64,000 nucleotides of DNA. It comes from Fulvimarina manganoxydans (lineage in GTDB: Bacteria; Pseudomonadota; Alphaproteobacteria; Rhizobiales; Rhizobiaceae). The position numbers and the translations under genes are program-made. The stretch spans positions 62,001 through 126,000 of the forward strand of contig NZ_FWXR01000001.1 in NCBI RefSeq assembly GCF_900176465.1, in the 5' to 3' direction. Every line of letters begins with the position of its first letter. The first letter of the stretch is position 1. Under the pieces are notes generated by a model that made no database searches, had not been told where the DNA came from, and saw only the letters and a program-made list of their open reading frames with translations. Shown here piece by piece: positions 47,529 through 57,008 of the stretch.

Positions 47529-48323
47529 TCAGATTGCCTGCGAGGCAAAACGAGCCGAGACTTCATGATCGGTGCCGGGATAGGTCAGACTGACGGCCGT
47601 CACCGGGACGGCATCGATCGTCGTGCGACGGAAAATCGTCAGGCAGGGGTCGCCGGGTTTGATCAAGAGGCGATCGGCGATGTCCTCGTCGGCAGCGATC
47701 GCCCGAATGCGATATTCTGCGTCTGACCAGGGAACCTTCGAGACAAGCCACGCACCGGGCGACAAGGTCTCGAAACTCTCGGTTTCAGCTTCCGGCACGG
47801 TGCCGAGATTGATCAGCCGATCCTCGAAACAGAAGGGCTGGCGAGCCGCGAAATGACGGCAGATCACGGCGAGGACGCGGGCTTCCGTGCCCAGCCGTTT
47901 CGCCTCGAAGGGCTCGGGCAGGCGGACCTCGCGCGAGAGAATCTCGTAGTGATAGGGCAGGCCCAGCGCTTCGACCTCGGAGCGGATGTCGACGATGGTC
48001 ATGATCGCCGTGTGGGACTGCGGCCGCTTGACGAAGGTGCCGGCCTTGCGCCTCCGTTCCACGAGGCCGGCCGCTGCGAGTTGGGTCATGACCTTGTTGA
48101 CGGTCATGCGCGAGCAGCCAAAGTCCTTTGCGAGATCCTGTTCGAAGGGCACCTGCGTTCCCGGCGGCCACTCCCCGGACAGGATATGGCCTTTCAGCTC
48201 GTCGAGAATCGTCTGATGCAGGGAGCGTCGCAGCGACTTGGGCTCGTCTTGTTCGGGATTCTGGGCTGCAGCCATGGACTGGATTCTATCATCTCCGGCT
48301 GCGATTCGTCCTTCCATCTTCAT
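47529..48323 (-). CDS. hutC: Histidine utilisation repressor HutC (GntR family)
   Basis: A 264-aa regulator that in known systems represses hut genes and is released by urocanate. The winged-helix domain (about 30-100) has ILDELKGHILSGEWPPGTQVP and SRMTVNKVMTQLAAAGLVERR. The UTRA effector domain follows, with CFEDRLINL and the terminal PVTAVSLTYPG region. The ATG at 48323 overlaps the stop of the transporter ATPase by one base (TAATG), so it is last gene of the hutF-importer operon and likely autoregulated through operators at 51694 and 53249. Confidence 0.93.
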   Translation of the reverse strand: MKMEGRIAAGDDRIQSMAAAQNPEQDEPKSLRRSLHQTILDELKGHILSGEWPPGTQVPFEQDLAKDFGCSRMTVNKVMTQLAAAGLVERRRKAGTFVKRPQSHTAIMTIVDIRSEVEALGLPYHYEILSREVRLPEPFEAKRLGTEARVLAVICRHFAARQPFCFEDRLINLGTVPEAETESFETLSPGAWLVSKVPWSDAEYRIRAIAADEDIADRLLIKPGDPCLTIFRRTTIDAVPVTAVSLTYPGTDHEVSARFASQAI

Positions 48324-49114
48324 TAGACGAGGGTCGCCGCGCCACGATCGAGATAGGTTTCGAGGAATTGCTGCAGCCGGGGATGGCGCGGGGTTCCGAA
48401 AATCTCCGAAGGCGGGCCATCGAGCAGCAGCTTGCCTTCGTCGAGGAAGACGATCTTTTCGCCGACGCTGGCCGCAAAGCCGATTTCATGGGTGACGACG
48501 ATCATCGTCATGCCGCCACCGGCGAGCTCCCGCATGACGTTGAGGACTTCGCCGGTCAGCTCGGGATCGAGCGAGGAGGTGGGTTCGTCGAAGAGGAGGA
48601 TGTCCGGCTCCAGCGCCAGCGCGCGAGCGATGGCGACGCGTTGTTGCTGGCCGCCGGAGAGTTCGGACGGGTAGTGATGGCCGCGATCGTCGAGCCCGAC
48701 GCGGGCGAGCTGCGCCTCGCCGATCGCATTGGCCTCCTTGCGTTTCATGCCGCGCACCGTGACCAGCGCTTCCGTCACATTGCCGAGCGCGGTCATATGC
48801 GGCCAGAGATTGAATTGCTGAAACACCATGCCGATGCGCGAGCGCACCTTGCGGATGTCGCTCTGGGGCAGGCGCGTGCGCTTGCCGTCGCCAGTCTCGG
48901 CAAAGCCGAGCGGCTGGCCGTTGATCTCGATGGTCCCCGACGTCGTCTCTTCGAGAAAGGCGATGCAGCGCAGAAGCGTCGACTTGCCGGAGCCGGAGGG
49001 GCCGAGCAGGCAGGTGGTCGAGCCCTGCGGCACGGAAAGGTCGATCCCCTTCAGAACCTCGGTCTTTCCGAACGATTTGTGGACGTCGCGGACCGTGACG
49101 GCGGATCGGGTCAT
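48323..49114 (-). CDS. Polar amino-acid ABC importer, ATPase (probably histidine)
   Basis: A 263-aa ATPase of the HisP/GlnQ class. It has Walker A GPSGSGKSTLLRC, the Q-loop in GMVFQQFNLWPHMTALGNV, signature LSGGQQQRVAIARALALEP, Walker B ILLFDEPTSSLDPEL and the switch His in VVTHEIGFAA. ATG 49114 overlaps the permease stop (ATGA); upstream extension to 49411 is out of family. The hut context suggests histidine, possibly urocanate. Confidence 0.93.
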   Translation of the reverse strand: MTRSAVTVRDVHKSFGKTEVLKGIDLSVPQGSTTCLLGPSGSGKSTLLRCIAFLEETTSGTIEINGQPLGFAETGDGKRTRLPQSDIRKVRSRIGMVFQQFNLWPHMTALGNVTEALVTVRGMKRKEANAIGEAQLARVGLDDRGHHYPSELSGGQQQRVAIARALALEPDILLFDEPTSSLDPELTGEVLNVMRELAGGGMTMIVVTHEIGFAASVGEKIVFLDEGKLLLDGPPSEIFGTPRHPRLQQFLETYLDRGAATLV

Positions 49115-49779
49115 GAATGGGCGAACCTGAATTTGGACAATCTGGCCTCGGCGATCCGCCCGAGAAAGCCGGACAGTTCGACCAGGAACCAGTAGAAGAG
49201 CGCGAGCAGAAGCATCGCCTCGACGAAGGCATATTGCTGCGAGCCGATCGCCCCGACAACGAGGGTGAGTTCGGGCACGGTGATGATCGAGAGGATTGCG
49301 GTCTCCTTCATCATCAGGATCGCCATGTTCACGCATTGGGGCAGGACGAGCATGGTCATTTCCGGCACGAGAATGCGCCGGATGATCTGGCCGCGCGTCA
49401 GCCCGACGCATTCTGCCGCCTCGATATGGCCGACGGGAATGGCGTTATAGCCGGCGCGAAAGATCTCGCTGTAATAGGCGGTGGAATAGACCGTCATGCC
49501 GAGAAGACCGGCCGGGATCGGATCAAGCGACAGGCCGATGAAGGGGCCACCGAAGTAGAGAAGAAAGAGCTGCACGAGAAAGGGCGTGCCGCGGATGATC
49601 TCGACGAGAAGCCGCAAGAGAAGGTCGAGCCAGAGCGGGCCGTAGCGCCGCAAGGTCGCGACGCCGAAGCCGAGAAAGACGGCGAGGACGTTCGAGACGA
49701 TCCAGATCCAGACCGTGACCCAGAAGGCGGCGAGGATCTCCGGCATCCGGGCAAAGATGAGGCCGAAATCGATACTCAT
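49111..49779 (-). CDS. Polar amino-acid ABC importer, permease 2
   Basis: A 222-aa HisM/GlnP-type permease with about five hydrophobic spans and the EAA loop EAAECVGLTRGQIIRRILVPE. The motif EIIRGTPFLVQLFLLYFGGP is standard for polar amino-acid permeases. It overlaps both neighbours by 4 nt (ATGA at each junction). Confidence 0.92.
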   Translation of the reverse strand: MSIDFGLIFARMPEILAAFWVTVWIWIVSNVLAVFLGFGVATLRRYGPLWLDLLLRLLVEIIRGTPFLVQLFLLYFGGPFIGLSLDPIPAGLLGMTVYSTAYYSEIFRAGYNAIPVGHIEAAECVGLTRGQIIRRILVPEMTMLVLPQCVNMAILMMKETAILSIITVPELTLVVGAIGSQQYAFVEAMLLLALFYWFLVELSGFLGRIAEARLSKFRFAHS

Positions 49780-50420
49780 GCGCGGCCCTCCGTCTTCAGC
49801 ATGCGCTCGGCGAGCGAGCCGCCCCCTGCGATCGTCCAGCAGATGACGAGATAGATCCCGCCGGCCACCGAATAGAAGAGGAGCGGTCGGAAGGAGGAGG
49901 CCGAAAGGTTCTGCGCCATGCGCGTCAGCTCGATGACGCCGACCACGGAGACGAGGGAGGAGGCTTTGAGGATCAGGATCGCTTCATTGACGAGGGCGGG
50001 CAGGGTCAGGCGGAAGGCGATCGGGGCGCGGATTCGCGTCAGCTGCTTCCAAGGGCTCATGCCGACCATGTCGGCGGCTTCCAGAAGACCGCGCGGGACG
50101 GACTGGAATCCGCCGCGCAAATTCTCCGCCTGATAGGCGGCGGTGCAGAGGGAAAGACCAGCGATCGCCGCAACGACGCTCGGCACCATGATACCAAGGG
50201 CCGGCAGCAGATTGTAGATGAGAAGAAGCTGGACCAGCAGAGGCACGCCGCGAAACAGGCTCACATAGAGCCTTCCCGGGATGCTGAGGAGTTTGTTCGG
50301 CGAGAGCTTCGCCGCACAGACCATGAGGCCGATCGCAAAACCGATCATGATCGAGACTGCGCTGAGAAGAACGGTCTTGCCTGCCGCCCACAGCATCAGT
50401 TCGAAGAGGCGCATCGACAT
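49776..50420 (-). CDS. Polar amino-acid ABC importer, permease 1
   Basis: A 214-aa companion permease. It has LFRGVPLLVQLLLIYNLLPA and the EAA loop EAADMVGMSPWKQLTRIRAP. It is coupled to permease 2 by a 4-nt overlap. A 359-bp gap separates it from the binding-protein gene upstream, larger than usual within such operons. Confidence 0.92.
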   Translation of the reverse strand: MSMRLFELMLWAAGKTVLLSAVSIMIGFAIGLMVCAAKLSPNKLLSIPGRLYVSLFRGVPLLVQLLLIYNLLPALGIMVPSVVAAIAGLSLCTAAYQAENLRGGFQSVPRGLLEAADMVGMSPWKQLTRIRAPIAFRLTLPALVNEAILILKASSLVSVVGVIELTRMAQNLSASSFRPLLFYSVAGGIYLVICWTIAGGGSLAERMLKTEGRA

Positions 50421-50779
50421 GGGGGATCAGCTCATCCTGTGTGGTGTCGGCCAGGAGCTTGGAGACGGCGGGGCGTCAAGCACATTGGGGCATTCTATGT
50501 GCCGAGGCCGTCCAGAATGGACACGAACTCCGGAACTTCGCCAGTATCGGGACGGCGCCCGAGAATGGCGAAGCGGAGAGGCAAGCGCCTGGGATGCCCG
50601 CGATTGCGGACGCTGATAACCGGTTAAGATAGAAGTCCAACGAGCTTGTGCGATACAAGCGAGTCTCGTTAGGGAAGCTCAAGGAAGGCGCCTTGTTTCG
50701 AATATTCGGCGCCGTCCGGTAGCGCGGGGCAGGAGAGCCCTCGCGCATGGCGAGACGAAGTCCCGCACCTCCTATCCGA
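50421..50779. other. Gap between amino-acid binding-protein and permease genes
   Basis: This is 359 bp within a - strand transcription unit. A 90-codon frame (50476-50748, - strand) is open but has no recognisable protein character. A 6-bp hairpin, CCGATC/GATCGG (50776-50796), covers the binding-protein stop codon and may attenuate read-through. An internal promoter for the permeases is possible but not identified. Confidence 0.4.
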
Positions 50780-51622
50780 TCACACGTTTGGATCGGTCAC
50801 TTCGTCCGGCGTCTCGAAGGACTGGCCGAACCACTTCTCCTGAAGCTTGGCGAGGCGTCCATCTTCCTTGATCTTCATCAGCGCGGCGTTGACGGCGTCG
50901 AGGAGGGACTGATCTTCCGGCTTCTTGGTGCCGATATAACCAAAATAGGTCTTGAGGCCGAAGGGCGGCAGGACGGTCGCGAAGACTTCCGGCTGTTGTT
51001 GGGCGAGATAGGCGATGTTCGGCAGCGAATTGGCGACGGCGGCGATGCGGCCGGCGGCGAGATCGGCATAGGCCTCGTTATAACCGACATATTCGCGCGT
51101 TTCGATGGGCTCGGGCAGTGTCTTGCCGAATTCCTGGACCTGAGCAAGCTGCGCGGTCGCCTTGCCGGCGCCGACGAGTTTGCCGGCAATGTCTTCCGGC
51201 TTCTCGATCGAATCGTCTCCGGCCTTCTTCAGGATCGCGACGGTCGCTTCGGCGATCGGGGTCAGGAAACGATAGCGCTCCATGCGCGCCTTGGTGATGG
51301 TGGCGGGGCCGGCGACCATGTCGAACTGGCCGGCTTCGAGGCCCGGAAACACGCCTTCCCAGGGCAATTCGACCCATTTGATCTCGACGCCCATCTCCTT
51401 GCCGATCTCCTCGAAGAGATCGACATTCAGTCCGGCATGGGTGCCAGTCTCGTCAATGAAATCGAAGGGGGCGAAGGCCGTCTCGGTGCCGACGGACAGG
51501 ACGCCAGCGGACTTGACCCGCTCCAGCGAATCCTGGGCGAAGGCGGAGACGCTTCCGGCCAGCGAGACGCCGACGGCGAGGGACAGGCCGAGGGCCGCTT
51601 TCAGGAACAGGCGCTTTTGCAT
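50780..51622 (-). CDS. Polar amino-acid ABC importer, periplasmic binding protein
   Basis: A 280-aa family 3 binding protein. The signal peptide (KAALGLSLAVGVSLAGSVSA) is cleaved near FAQDS. The mature lobe signatures are LSVGTETAFAPFDFIDETG, HAGLNVDLFEEIGKEMGV and QFDMVAGPATITKAR. The hut neighbourhood suggests histidine or urocanate as ligand, which is an inference. A HutC-type palindrome lies about 72 bp upstream of the start. Confidence 0.92.
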   Translation of the reverse strand: MQKRLFLKAALGLSLAVGVSLAGSVSAFAQDSLERVKSAGVLSVGTETAFAPFDFIDETGTHAGLNVDLFEEIGKEMGVEIKWVELPWEGVFPGLEAGQFDMVAGPATITKARMERYRFLTPIAEATVAILKKAGDDSIEKPEDIAGKLVGAGKATAQLAQVQEFGKTLPEPIETREYVGYNEAYADLAAGRIAAVANSLPNIAYLAQQQPEVFATVLPPFGLKTYFGYIGTKKPEDQSLLDAVNAALMKIKEDGRLAKLQEKWFGQSFETPDEVTDPNV

Positions 51623-51693
51623 GGAATCGACCTCTTGGGTTTCAATCTCGGAGCGCCCTCATCGGCCATTCGGTTCGGCGGAAGCGGGCTGGC

Positions 51694-51711
51694 GATATGC
51701 CTAGACATATC
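51694..51711. promoter_or_regulatory. HutC-type operator upstream of the amino-acid importer
   Basis: GATATGCCTAGACATATC is an 18-bp palindrome with two mismatched positions, centred on CTAG. Its core GCCTAGAC differs by one base from the HutC-subfamily pattern GT-N-TA-N-AC. The flanking GATATG/CATATC arms are perfect. It sits in the 194-bp gap between hutF and the binding-protein gene. Confidence 0.65.
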
Positions 51712-51816
51712 GAAACGCGTCTCTTTCAGAATGTCAATTCATGTGCAGCTTGCAAAGAGGCTAGTTTTTCATCAGCCGCAGATTTTTGGGGATCGAGCGA
51801 GCAAAGCGCGATCAGA

Positions 51817-53193
51817 TTACAGCCGGTGCGACAGCCGCTCGATGGCTGAGCGGAAACGCACGAAGATCGCGTCACTCGCGAGGTGCCGGCCAGCCTCCAC
51901 CTGTTTGCGGCCGAGAGCCCAGACCTTGTCGATCGGCGAGCGACTGGCCCCGAAGATGAAGGCGTCGAGAAGCGAGTCGCCTTTGCGCCCGATAAGGGCC
52001 GGGTGATTGGCATCGAGCGAGACGAGATCGGCGAGGGCGCCGGGCTGGATGCCCGCTTTGCCTTCGATGCCCGTTGCCCGCGCCGCGCCCTTCAAGGCCG
52101 CTTCGAAAAGCGTGCGCCCATTGGAGGCGCCATGGGGAGCGATGATGTTTCGAGCGCGATGGAAGAGCCGCTGGGCATATTCCAGCTGCCGCAATTCGTC
52201 GGCGACGCCGATCAGGATGTTGGAATCGCTTCCCGTCCCGAACTGTCCGCCAGCCGCCAGAAAGTCCGGCGCGTTGAAGACCCCGTCGCCGAGATTGGCT
52301 TCGGTAACGGGGCAGAGGCCGGCGACGGCTCCGCTTTGCGCCAATGAGACTGTTTCATCCGCCGTCATATGGGTGGCATGGATCAGGCACCAGCGTTGAT
52401 CGACGGTCTCGTTTTCCAGGAGCCATTCGACGGGCCGCTGGCCGCTCCAGGCGATGCAATCCTCGACCTCTTTCACCTGTTCCGAAATATGCATGTGAAA
52501 GGGCGCGTGCGGACGGAGGCTCGCGGCAAAGCTTACCTCTTCAGGCGTTGCCGCGCGCAGGCTGTGAGCCGCGACGCCGAGACACGCGCCTTCGAGCCCG
52601 GAAAGCTTGGCTTCGCTGGCGTCGAGAAGATGAGCGAAGCCTTCGCGATCATTGATGAACCGGCGTTGGCCGTCGCTTGGCCGCGCGCCGCCGAAATCGG
52701 AATGGGCATAGAGAACCGGAATGAGCGTCAGGCCGAGACCGGCCGTCTGGCTGGCCTCGACGATCGAACCTGCAAGCTCGGCCCGATCGGCATAGGGCGA
52801 TCCATCCGGCGCGTGGTGGAGATAATGAAATTCGCCGACGCGGGTGAAGCCGCCTTCGAGCATCTCGGCATAAAGCTGGGCAGCCACCGCCGAAACATCG
52901 TCTGGATCGAGCGTCAGCGCGACGCGATACATGAGATCGCGCCAGGTCCAGAAGGTGTCGCGCCCCGGCCCGCGCACCTCCGCAAGTCCGGCCATGGCGC
53001 GCTGGAAGGCATGGCTGTGAAGATTGGCCATGCCCGGCAGTAGGATATCGACCCTTTCGTCGCCCGGTGCCGGCTGGCAGCCGGTTTCGACGGCCGCGAT
53101 TGTTGGGCCTGAGAGCATCACCCGCACATTGTCGGCAAAGCCATCCTCCAGGAGGGCCCTTTTCGCGTGGATCGCCGTCGGCTTGCTGCTCAT
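51817..53193 (-). CDS. hutF: Formimidoylglutamate deiminase
   Basis: Converts N-formimidoyl-L-glutamate to N-formyl-L-glutamate and ammonia, step four of the HutF branch of histidine catabolism. The 458-aa amidohydrolase-fold protein has the metal HxH in LPGMANLHSHAFQRAMAG, with HMHISEQVKEVEDC, LIHATHMT and GTGSDSNILIG supplying further ligands. AFQRAMAG is typical of HutF. The ATG at 53193 is the first in the frame. It is divergent from hutI across 106 bp, sharing the operator at 53249. Confidence 0.94.
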   Translation of the reverse strand: MSSKPTAIHAKRALLEDGFADNVRVMLSGPTIAAVETGCQPAPGDERVDILLPGMANLHSHAFQRAMAGLAEVRGPGRDTFWTWRDLMYRVALTLDPDDVSAVAAQLYAEMLEGGFTRVGEFHYLHHAPDGSPYADRAELAGSIVEASQTAGLGLTLIPVLYAHSDFGGARPSDGQRRFINDREGFAHLLDASEAKLSGLEGACLGVAAHSLRAATPEEVSFAASLRPHAPFHMHISEQVKEVEDCIAWSGQRPVEWLLENETVDQRWCLIHATHMTADETVSLAQSGAVAGLCPVTEANLGDGVFNAPDFLAAGGQFGTGSDSNILIGVADELRQLEYAQRLFHRARNIIAPHGASNGRTLFEAALKGAARATGIEGKAGIQPGALADLVSLDANHPALIGRKGDSLLDAFIFGASRSPIDKVWALGRKQVEAGRHLASDAIFVRFRSAIERLSHRL

Positions 53194-53248
53194 GGATTCT
53201 TCGTCCTTCTCCGGTTTCGGCGGCTGACCGACTTGCGCGTCAATCTAA

Positions 53249-53262
53249 TATGTCTATACATA
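53249..53262. promoter_or_regulatory. HutC operator between hutF and hutI
   Basis: TATGTCTATACATA contains GTCTATAC, an exact match to the HutC-subfamily operator pattern GT-N-TA-N-AC. The arms TATGT/ACATA are perfectly inverted. It lies 38 bp from the hutI start and 56 bp from hutF, so one site can control both divergent units. Confidence 0.78.
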
Positions 53263-53299
53263 GAAAGAAGAGTGAGCGATCCGCAAGGGAGGCTTCAAC

Positions 53300-54559
53300 A
53301 TGGCCGATCAGCGAAGCGATCCAAATGGGATTGTTGGGGACGGCGCGGCCGAGACGGTGACCCTTTGGCGCGATCTCAATCTAGCGACCATGGCCGGCCC
53401 CGAGGGTGGCATCGGCCGGATCGAAGCGGGGGCGATCGTCACCAAGGGCGGGAGCATCGTCTATGCCGGACCTGAAGCCGATCTCCCGGAAATGGCGGGT
53501 GAGGCGATGCGGATCGTCGAAGGTGAGGGGCGTTGGGCAACGCCCGGTCTCGTCGACTGCCATACCCATCTCGTCTTTGCCGGAAATCGGGCGAAAGAAT
53601 TCGAGCAGCGTCTTGCGGGCGCCTCCTATGAGGAGATCGCGCGGGCAGGCGGCGGTATCGTCTCGTCCGTGCGGGGTGTTCGCGCAGCGAGTGAGGATGA
53701 CCTCGTCACTGCAACTCTGCCGCGTCTCGATGCCCTGATCGCTGAAGGTGTGACGACGATCGAAGTCAAATCAGGCTATGGGCTCGACACGGCAAGCGAG
53801 CTGAAATCCCTGCGCGCCGCCCGCCGCTTGGCGAAGGCACGCGATGTCGAGGTTCTGACGACATTTCTCGGCGCCCACGCCCTGCCGCCGGAGGCGAGAG
53901 GCGACAAGGGCGCCTATATCGAGACCGTTTGCCGCGACATGCTTCCGGCGGTCGCTGCCGAAGGTCTGGCGGATGCCGTCGACGGCTTCTGCGAAGGTAT
54001 CGCCTTTTCGCCCGACGAAATTGCCCGGGTCTTCGCTGCCGCCAAAGCCCATAACCTTCCGATCAAGCTCCACGCCGAACAGCTGTCGGATCTCGGCGGC
54101 GCGGCACTCGCCGCCCGTCATGGCGCGCTTTCGGCCGATCACCTTGAATATCTGTCGGAGGAGGGGGCGCGGGAGATGGCGAAGGCCGGAACCATTGCCG
54201 TTCTTCTCCCCGGCGCCTTCTACTTCATCCGCGAGACGCGCGTGCCGCCAATCGATCTGATGCGCCGACATGGCGTTGCGATCGCACTCGCCACCGACTG
54301 CAATCCCGGCACCTCGCCGCTCACCTCGCTTCTCCTGACCATGAACATGGCGGCGACCTTCTTCCGCATGACGGTGGACGAATGCCTTCTCGCTGTCACC
54401 CGAAATGGGGCGAGGGCGCTGGGGCTCCTGGCCGAGATCGGCACATTGGAGGCCGGCAAGCGGGCCGACTTCTGCCTTTGGGACATCGATGACCCGGCCG
54501 AGCTGGTCTACCGGATCGGCTTCAATCCGCTTTACCGACGCGTTCGAGGTGGCAAATGA
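53300..54559 (+). CDS. hutI: Imidazolonepropionase
   Basis: Opens the imidazolone ring to give N-formimidoyl-glutamate, step three. The 419-aa amidohydrolase has [22 protein letters not shown] (HxH), [30 protein letters not shown] and [10 protein letters not shown], all hallmark HutI blocks. The N-terminus is about 10 residues longer than strictly needed; later starts are possible. The stop overlaps hutH by 4 nt (ATGA). Confidence 0.96.
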   Translation: MADQRSDPNGIVGDGAAETVTLWRDLNLATMAGPEGGIGRIEAGAIVTKGGSIVYAGPEADLPEMAGEAMRIVEGEGRWATPGLVDCHTHLVFAGNRAKEFEQRLAGASYEEIARAGGGIVSSVRGVRAASEDDLVTATLPRLDALIAEGVTTIEVKSGYGLDTASELKSLRAARRLAKARDVEVLTTFLGAHALPPEARGDKGAYIETVCRDMLPAVAAEGLADAVDGFCEGIAFSPDEIARVFAAAKAHNLPIKLHAEQLSDLGGAALAARHGALSADHLEYLSEEGAREMAKAGTIAVLLPGAFYFIRETRVPPIDLMRRHGVAIALATDCNPGTSPLTSLLLTMNMAATFFRMTVDECLLAVTRNGARALGLLAEIGTLEAGKRADFCLWDIDDPAELVYRIGFNPLYRRVRGGK

Positions 54560-56097
54560 GCGAGGCGATGCAACTGACCCCTGGCCATGTGTCGCTTGCC
54601 GACTGGCGCGCGATCTATCGTGGTGCGATCCCGCATCTCGTCCATAGCGCCTGGAGCGTCGTCGAGGCGAGCGAAAGAGCCGTCTCGCGCATCCTGCAAA
54701 AGGGCGAGCCGGTCTATGGCATCAATACGGGCTTTGGAAAGCTCGCTTCGGTGCGGATCGGCGACGAGGATCTCGAAGTCCTGCAGCGCAATATCGTGCT
54801 CAGCCATGCGGCCGGCGTCGGTGCGCCTGTGCCCCTGCCCATTGCCCGGCTGATGATGGCGCTGAAGCTTGCCAGCCTTGGACGTGGCGCGTCCGGCATC
54901 AGCATTCAGACCCTGTCATTGCTCGAGGCGATGCTCGCCCATGATCTCATCCCCGTGATCCCCTGTCAGGGCTCGGTCGGTGCGTCGGGCGATCTCGCGC
55001 CGCTCTCCCATCTGGCGGCGGCGATGATCGGCGTCGGCGAGATCGTCGTGAATGGGCGGACGCTGCCGGCTGCGGACGCCTTGCGCGAGGTGGGTTTGGA
55101 GCCGGTCGTTCTGAAGGCCAAGGAAGGGCTCGCCCTTTTGAACGGCACCCAGTTTTCCACTGCCAATGCCCTGGCGGGGCTGTTCGACGCCGAGACGCTG
55201 TTTCAAGCCGCTCTCGTCACCGGCGCGCTCTCGACCGATGCGGCCAAGGGCTCCGATACCCCTTTCGATCCGCGCATTCATGCCTTGCGCGGCCATCGCG
55301 GCCAGGCGGAAACGGCGGTGATCCTTCACGATCTGATGGCCGGATCGGCGATCCGCGCCTCCCACCGCATCGACGATCCGCGCATCCAGGACCCCTATTG
55401 CCTGCGCTGCCAGCCCCAGGTGATGGGCGCCGCGCTCGATCTCTTGCGCCAGGCGGCAGTCACGCTTCTCACCGAGGCAAATGGCGTCTCCGACAATCCG
55501 CTGATCTTCGCGGAAACCGACGAAGCCTTGTCGGGCGGTAATTTCCACGCCGAGCCCGTCGCCTTTGCCGCCGACATGATCGCTTTGGCGATCTGCGAGA
55601 TCGGATCGATCTCAGAGCGTCGTGTCGCCATGTTGGTCGATCCCGCTTTGTCGGGCCTGCCGGCCTTCCTGACGCCGAAGCCGGGGCTGAATTCCGGCTT
55701 CATGATCCCCCAGGTGACCGCTGCCGCCCTTGTTTCGGAAAACAAGCAGAAGGCCTATCCAGCGAGCGTCGATTCCATCCCGACCTCGGCGAACCAGGAG
55801 GATCACGTCTCCATGGCCGCCCATGGCGCAAGGCGCCTGCCGGACATGGCCGAAAACGCCATGAAGGTCATCGCGATCGAGCTTCTGGCAGCGGCCCAAG
55901 GCTGCGATCTTCTCGGCGGTCTGGCGTCGAGCGAACCATTGGAACGCGTGCGCGCGCGTCTTCGCAAAGAGGTTCCGACGCTTGTCGAGGATCGGCATTT
56001 CTCGCCCGATATCGAGGCAGCTGGCGCGTTGGTGGCGAGCGGTGCGTTGGCGGAAGCGGTCCGCCCGATCGTGCTTCCCGCCCTGGAGGCGGCGTGA
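54556..56097 (+). CDS. hutH: Histidine ammonia-lyase
   Basis: Removes ammonia from histidine to give trans-urocanate, step one. It is 513 aa. The residues A143-S144-G145 in [14 protein letters not shown] cyclise to the MIO electrophile. [11 protein letters not shown] and the C-terminal [14 protein letters not shown] are family signatures. ATG 54556 overlaps hutI by 4 nt, and the stop touches the hutG ATG (TGATG). Confidence 0.98.
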   Translation: MSEAMQLTPGHVSLADWRAIYRGAIPHLVHSAWSVVEASERAVSRILQKGEPVYGINTGFGKLASVRIGDEDLEVLQRNIVLSHAAGVGAPVPLPIARLMMALKLASLGRGASGISIQTLSLLEAMLAHDLIPVIPCQGSVGASGDLAPLSHLAAAMIGVGEIVVNGRTLPAADALREVGLEPVVLKAKEGLALLNGTQFSTANALAGLFDAETLFQAALVTGALSTDAAKGSDTPFDPRIHALRGHRGQAETAVILHDLMAGSAIRASHRIDDPRIQDPYCLRCQPQVMGAALDLLRQAAVTLLTEANGVSDNPLIFAETDEALSGGNFHAEPVAFAADMIALAICEIGSISERRVAMLVDPALSGLPAFLTPKPGLNSGFMIPQVTAAALVSENKQKAYPASVDSIPTSANQEDHVSMAAHGARRLPDMAENAMKVIAIELLAAAQGCDLLGGLASSEPLERVRARLRKEVPTLVEDRHFSPDIEAAGALVASGALAEAVRPIVLPALEAA

Positions 56098-56912
56098 TGG
56101 CGGATTGGCTGACAATCCGGCGGGGGGCGGCGCCGCTTGTTGTGTCGCTGCCGCATACGGGCACCGAAATCCCCGAGGATTGCCAAACTGGGCTGGTCTC
56201 CCTGTGGCTCGCCCGGCGGGACGCCGATTGGTGGATCGACACGCTCTACGACTTTGCCGCCGAAATGGACGCCACCGTCGTTCACACGGCGATCTCCCGC
56301 ACGGTGATCGACGTCAATCGCGACCCTTCCGGCGTCTCGCTCTATCCCGGTCAGGCGACGACCGAGCTTTGCCCGACGACCACCTTCGATGGCGAGCTGC
56401 TTTATGAGGAAGGCCGCGAGCCTTCGACCGAAGAGATCGAGCGGCGCAAGGCGCGCTATCATGCGCCCTATCACGAGGCGCTGAAGGTCGAGATCGCCCG
56501 GCTGCGCGCGATCCATCCAACGGTCGTGGTCTATGACTGCCACTCGATCCGCTCGCGCATTCCGCGTCTCTTCGAGGGTGAGTTGCCTGTCTTCAATATC
56601 GGCACCAATTCGGGGCTCTCATGTGCTCCCGACTTACAAGCGCGGATCGAAGCCATCACGGCGGCGAGCGGTTTTCCCAGCGTCTCGAATGGCCGCTTCA
56701 AGGGTGGCTACATCACCCGTTCGCTCGGTGCTCCCGAAGCCGGTATTCATACCGTCCAGATGGAGCTCGCCTGCCGGGCCTATATGCCGGAGCCCGAGAG
56801 CATGCCGACGCCGGAGACTTGGCCGACGCCCTACGACGCGGCTTATGCCGACCCTTTGCGAGAGAATCTGAAAGCCATTCTGACCGCATGTCTCGGCTTT
56901 GCCGAGGCCTGA
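56097..56912 (+). CDS. hutG: N-formylglutamate deformylase
   Basis: Hydrolyses N-formylglutamate to glutamate and formate, the last step of the HutF branch. It is 271 aa from ATG 56097 (GTG 56094 is also in frame). Family blocks are PLVVSLPHTGTEIPED, SRTVIDVNRDPSGVSLYPG, VYDCHSIRSRIPRLFEG and GRFKGGYITR. It is of the deformylase type, unrelated to the arginase-like formimidoylglutamase that shares the name HutG elsewhere. Confidence 0.95.
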   Translation: MADWLTIRRGAAPLVVSLPHTGTEIPEDCQTGLVSLWLARRDADWWIDTLYDFAAEMDATVVHTAISRTVIDVNRDPSGVSLYPGQATTELCPTTTFDGELLYEEGREPSTEEIERRKARYHAPYHEALKVEIARLRAIHPTVVVYDCHSIRSRIPRLFEGELPVFNIGTNSGLSCAPDLQARIEAITAASGFPSVSNGRFKGGYITRSLGAPEAGIHTVQMELACRAYMPEPESMPTPETWPTPYDAAYADPLRENLKAILTACLGFAEA

Positions 56913-57008
56913 TTGCGGCGTGCAAAATGCGCTTTGAGCGAGGCGAAGAGGGATCGATCGCCTCGTCATTGACCCGACCTAATGCTGCCATCCGAGGACG
57001 CCCGACCC

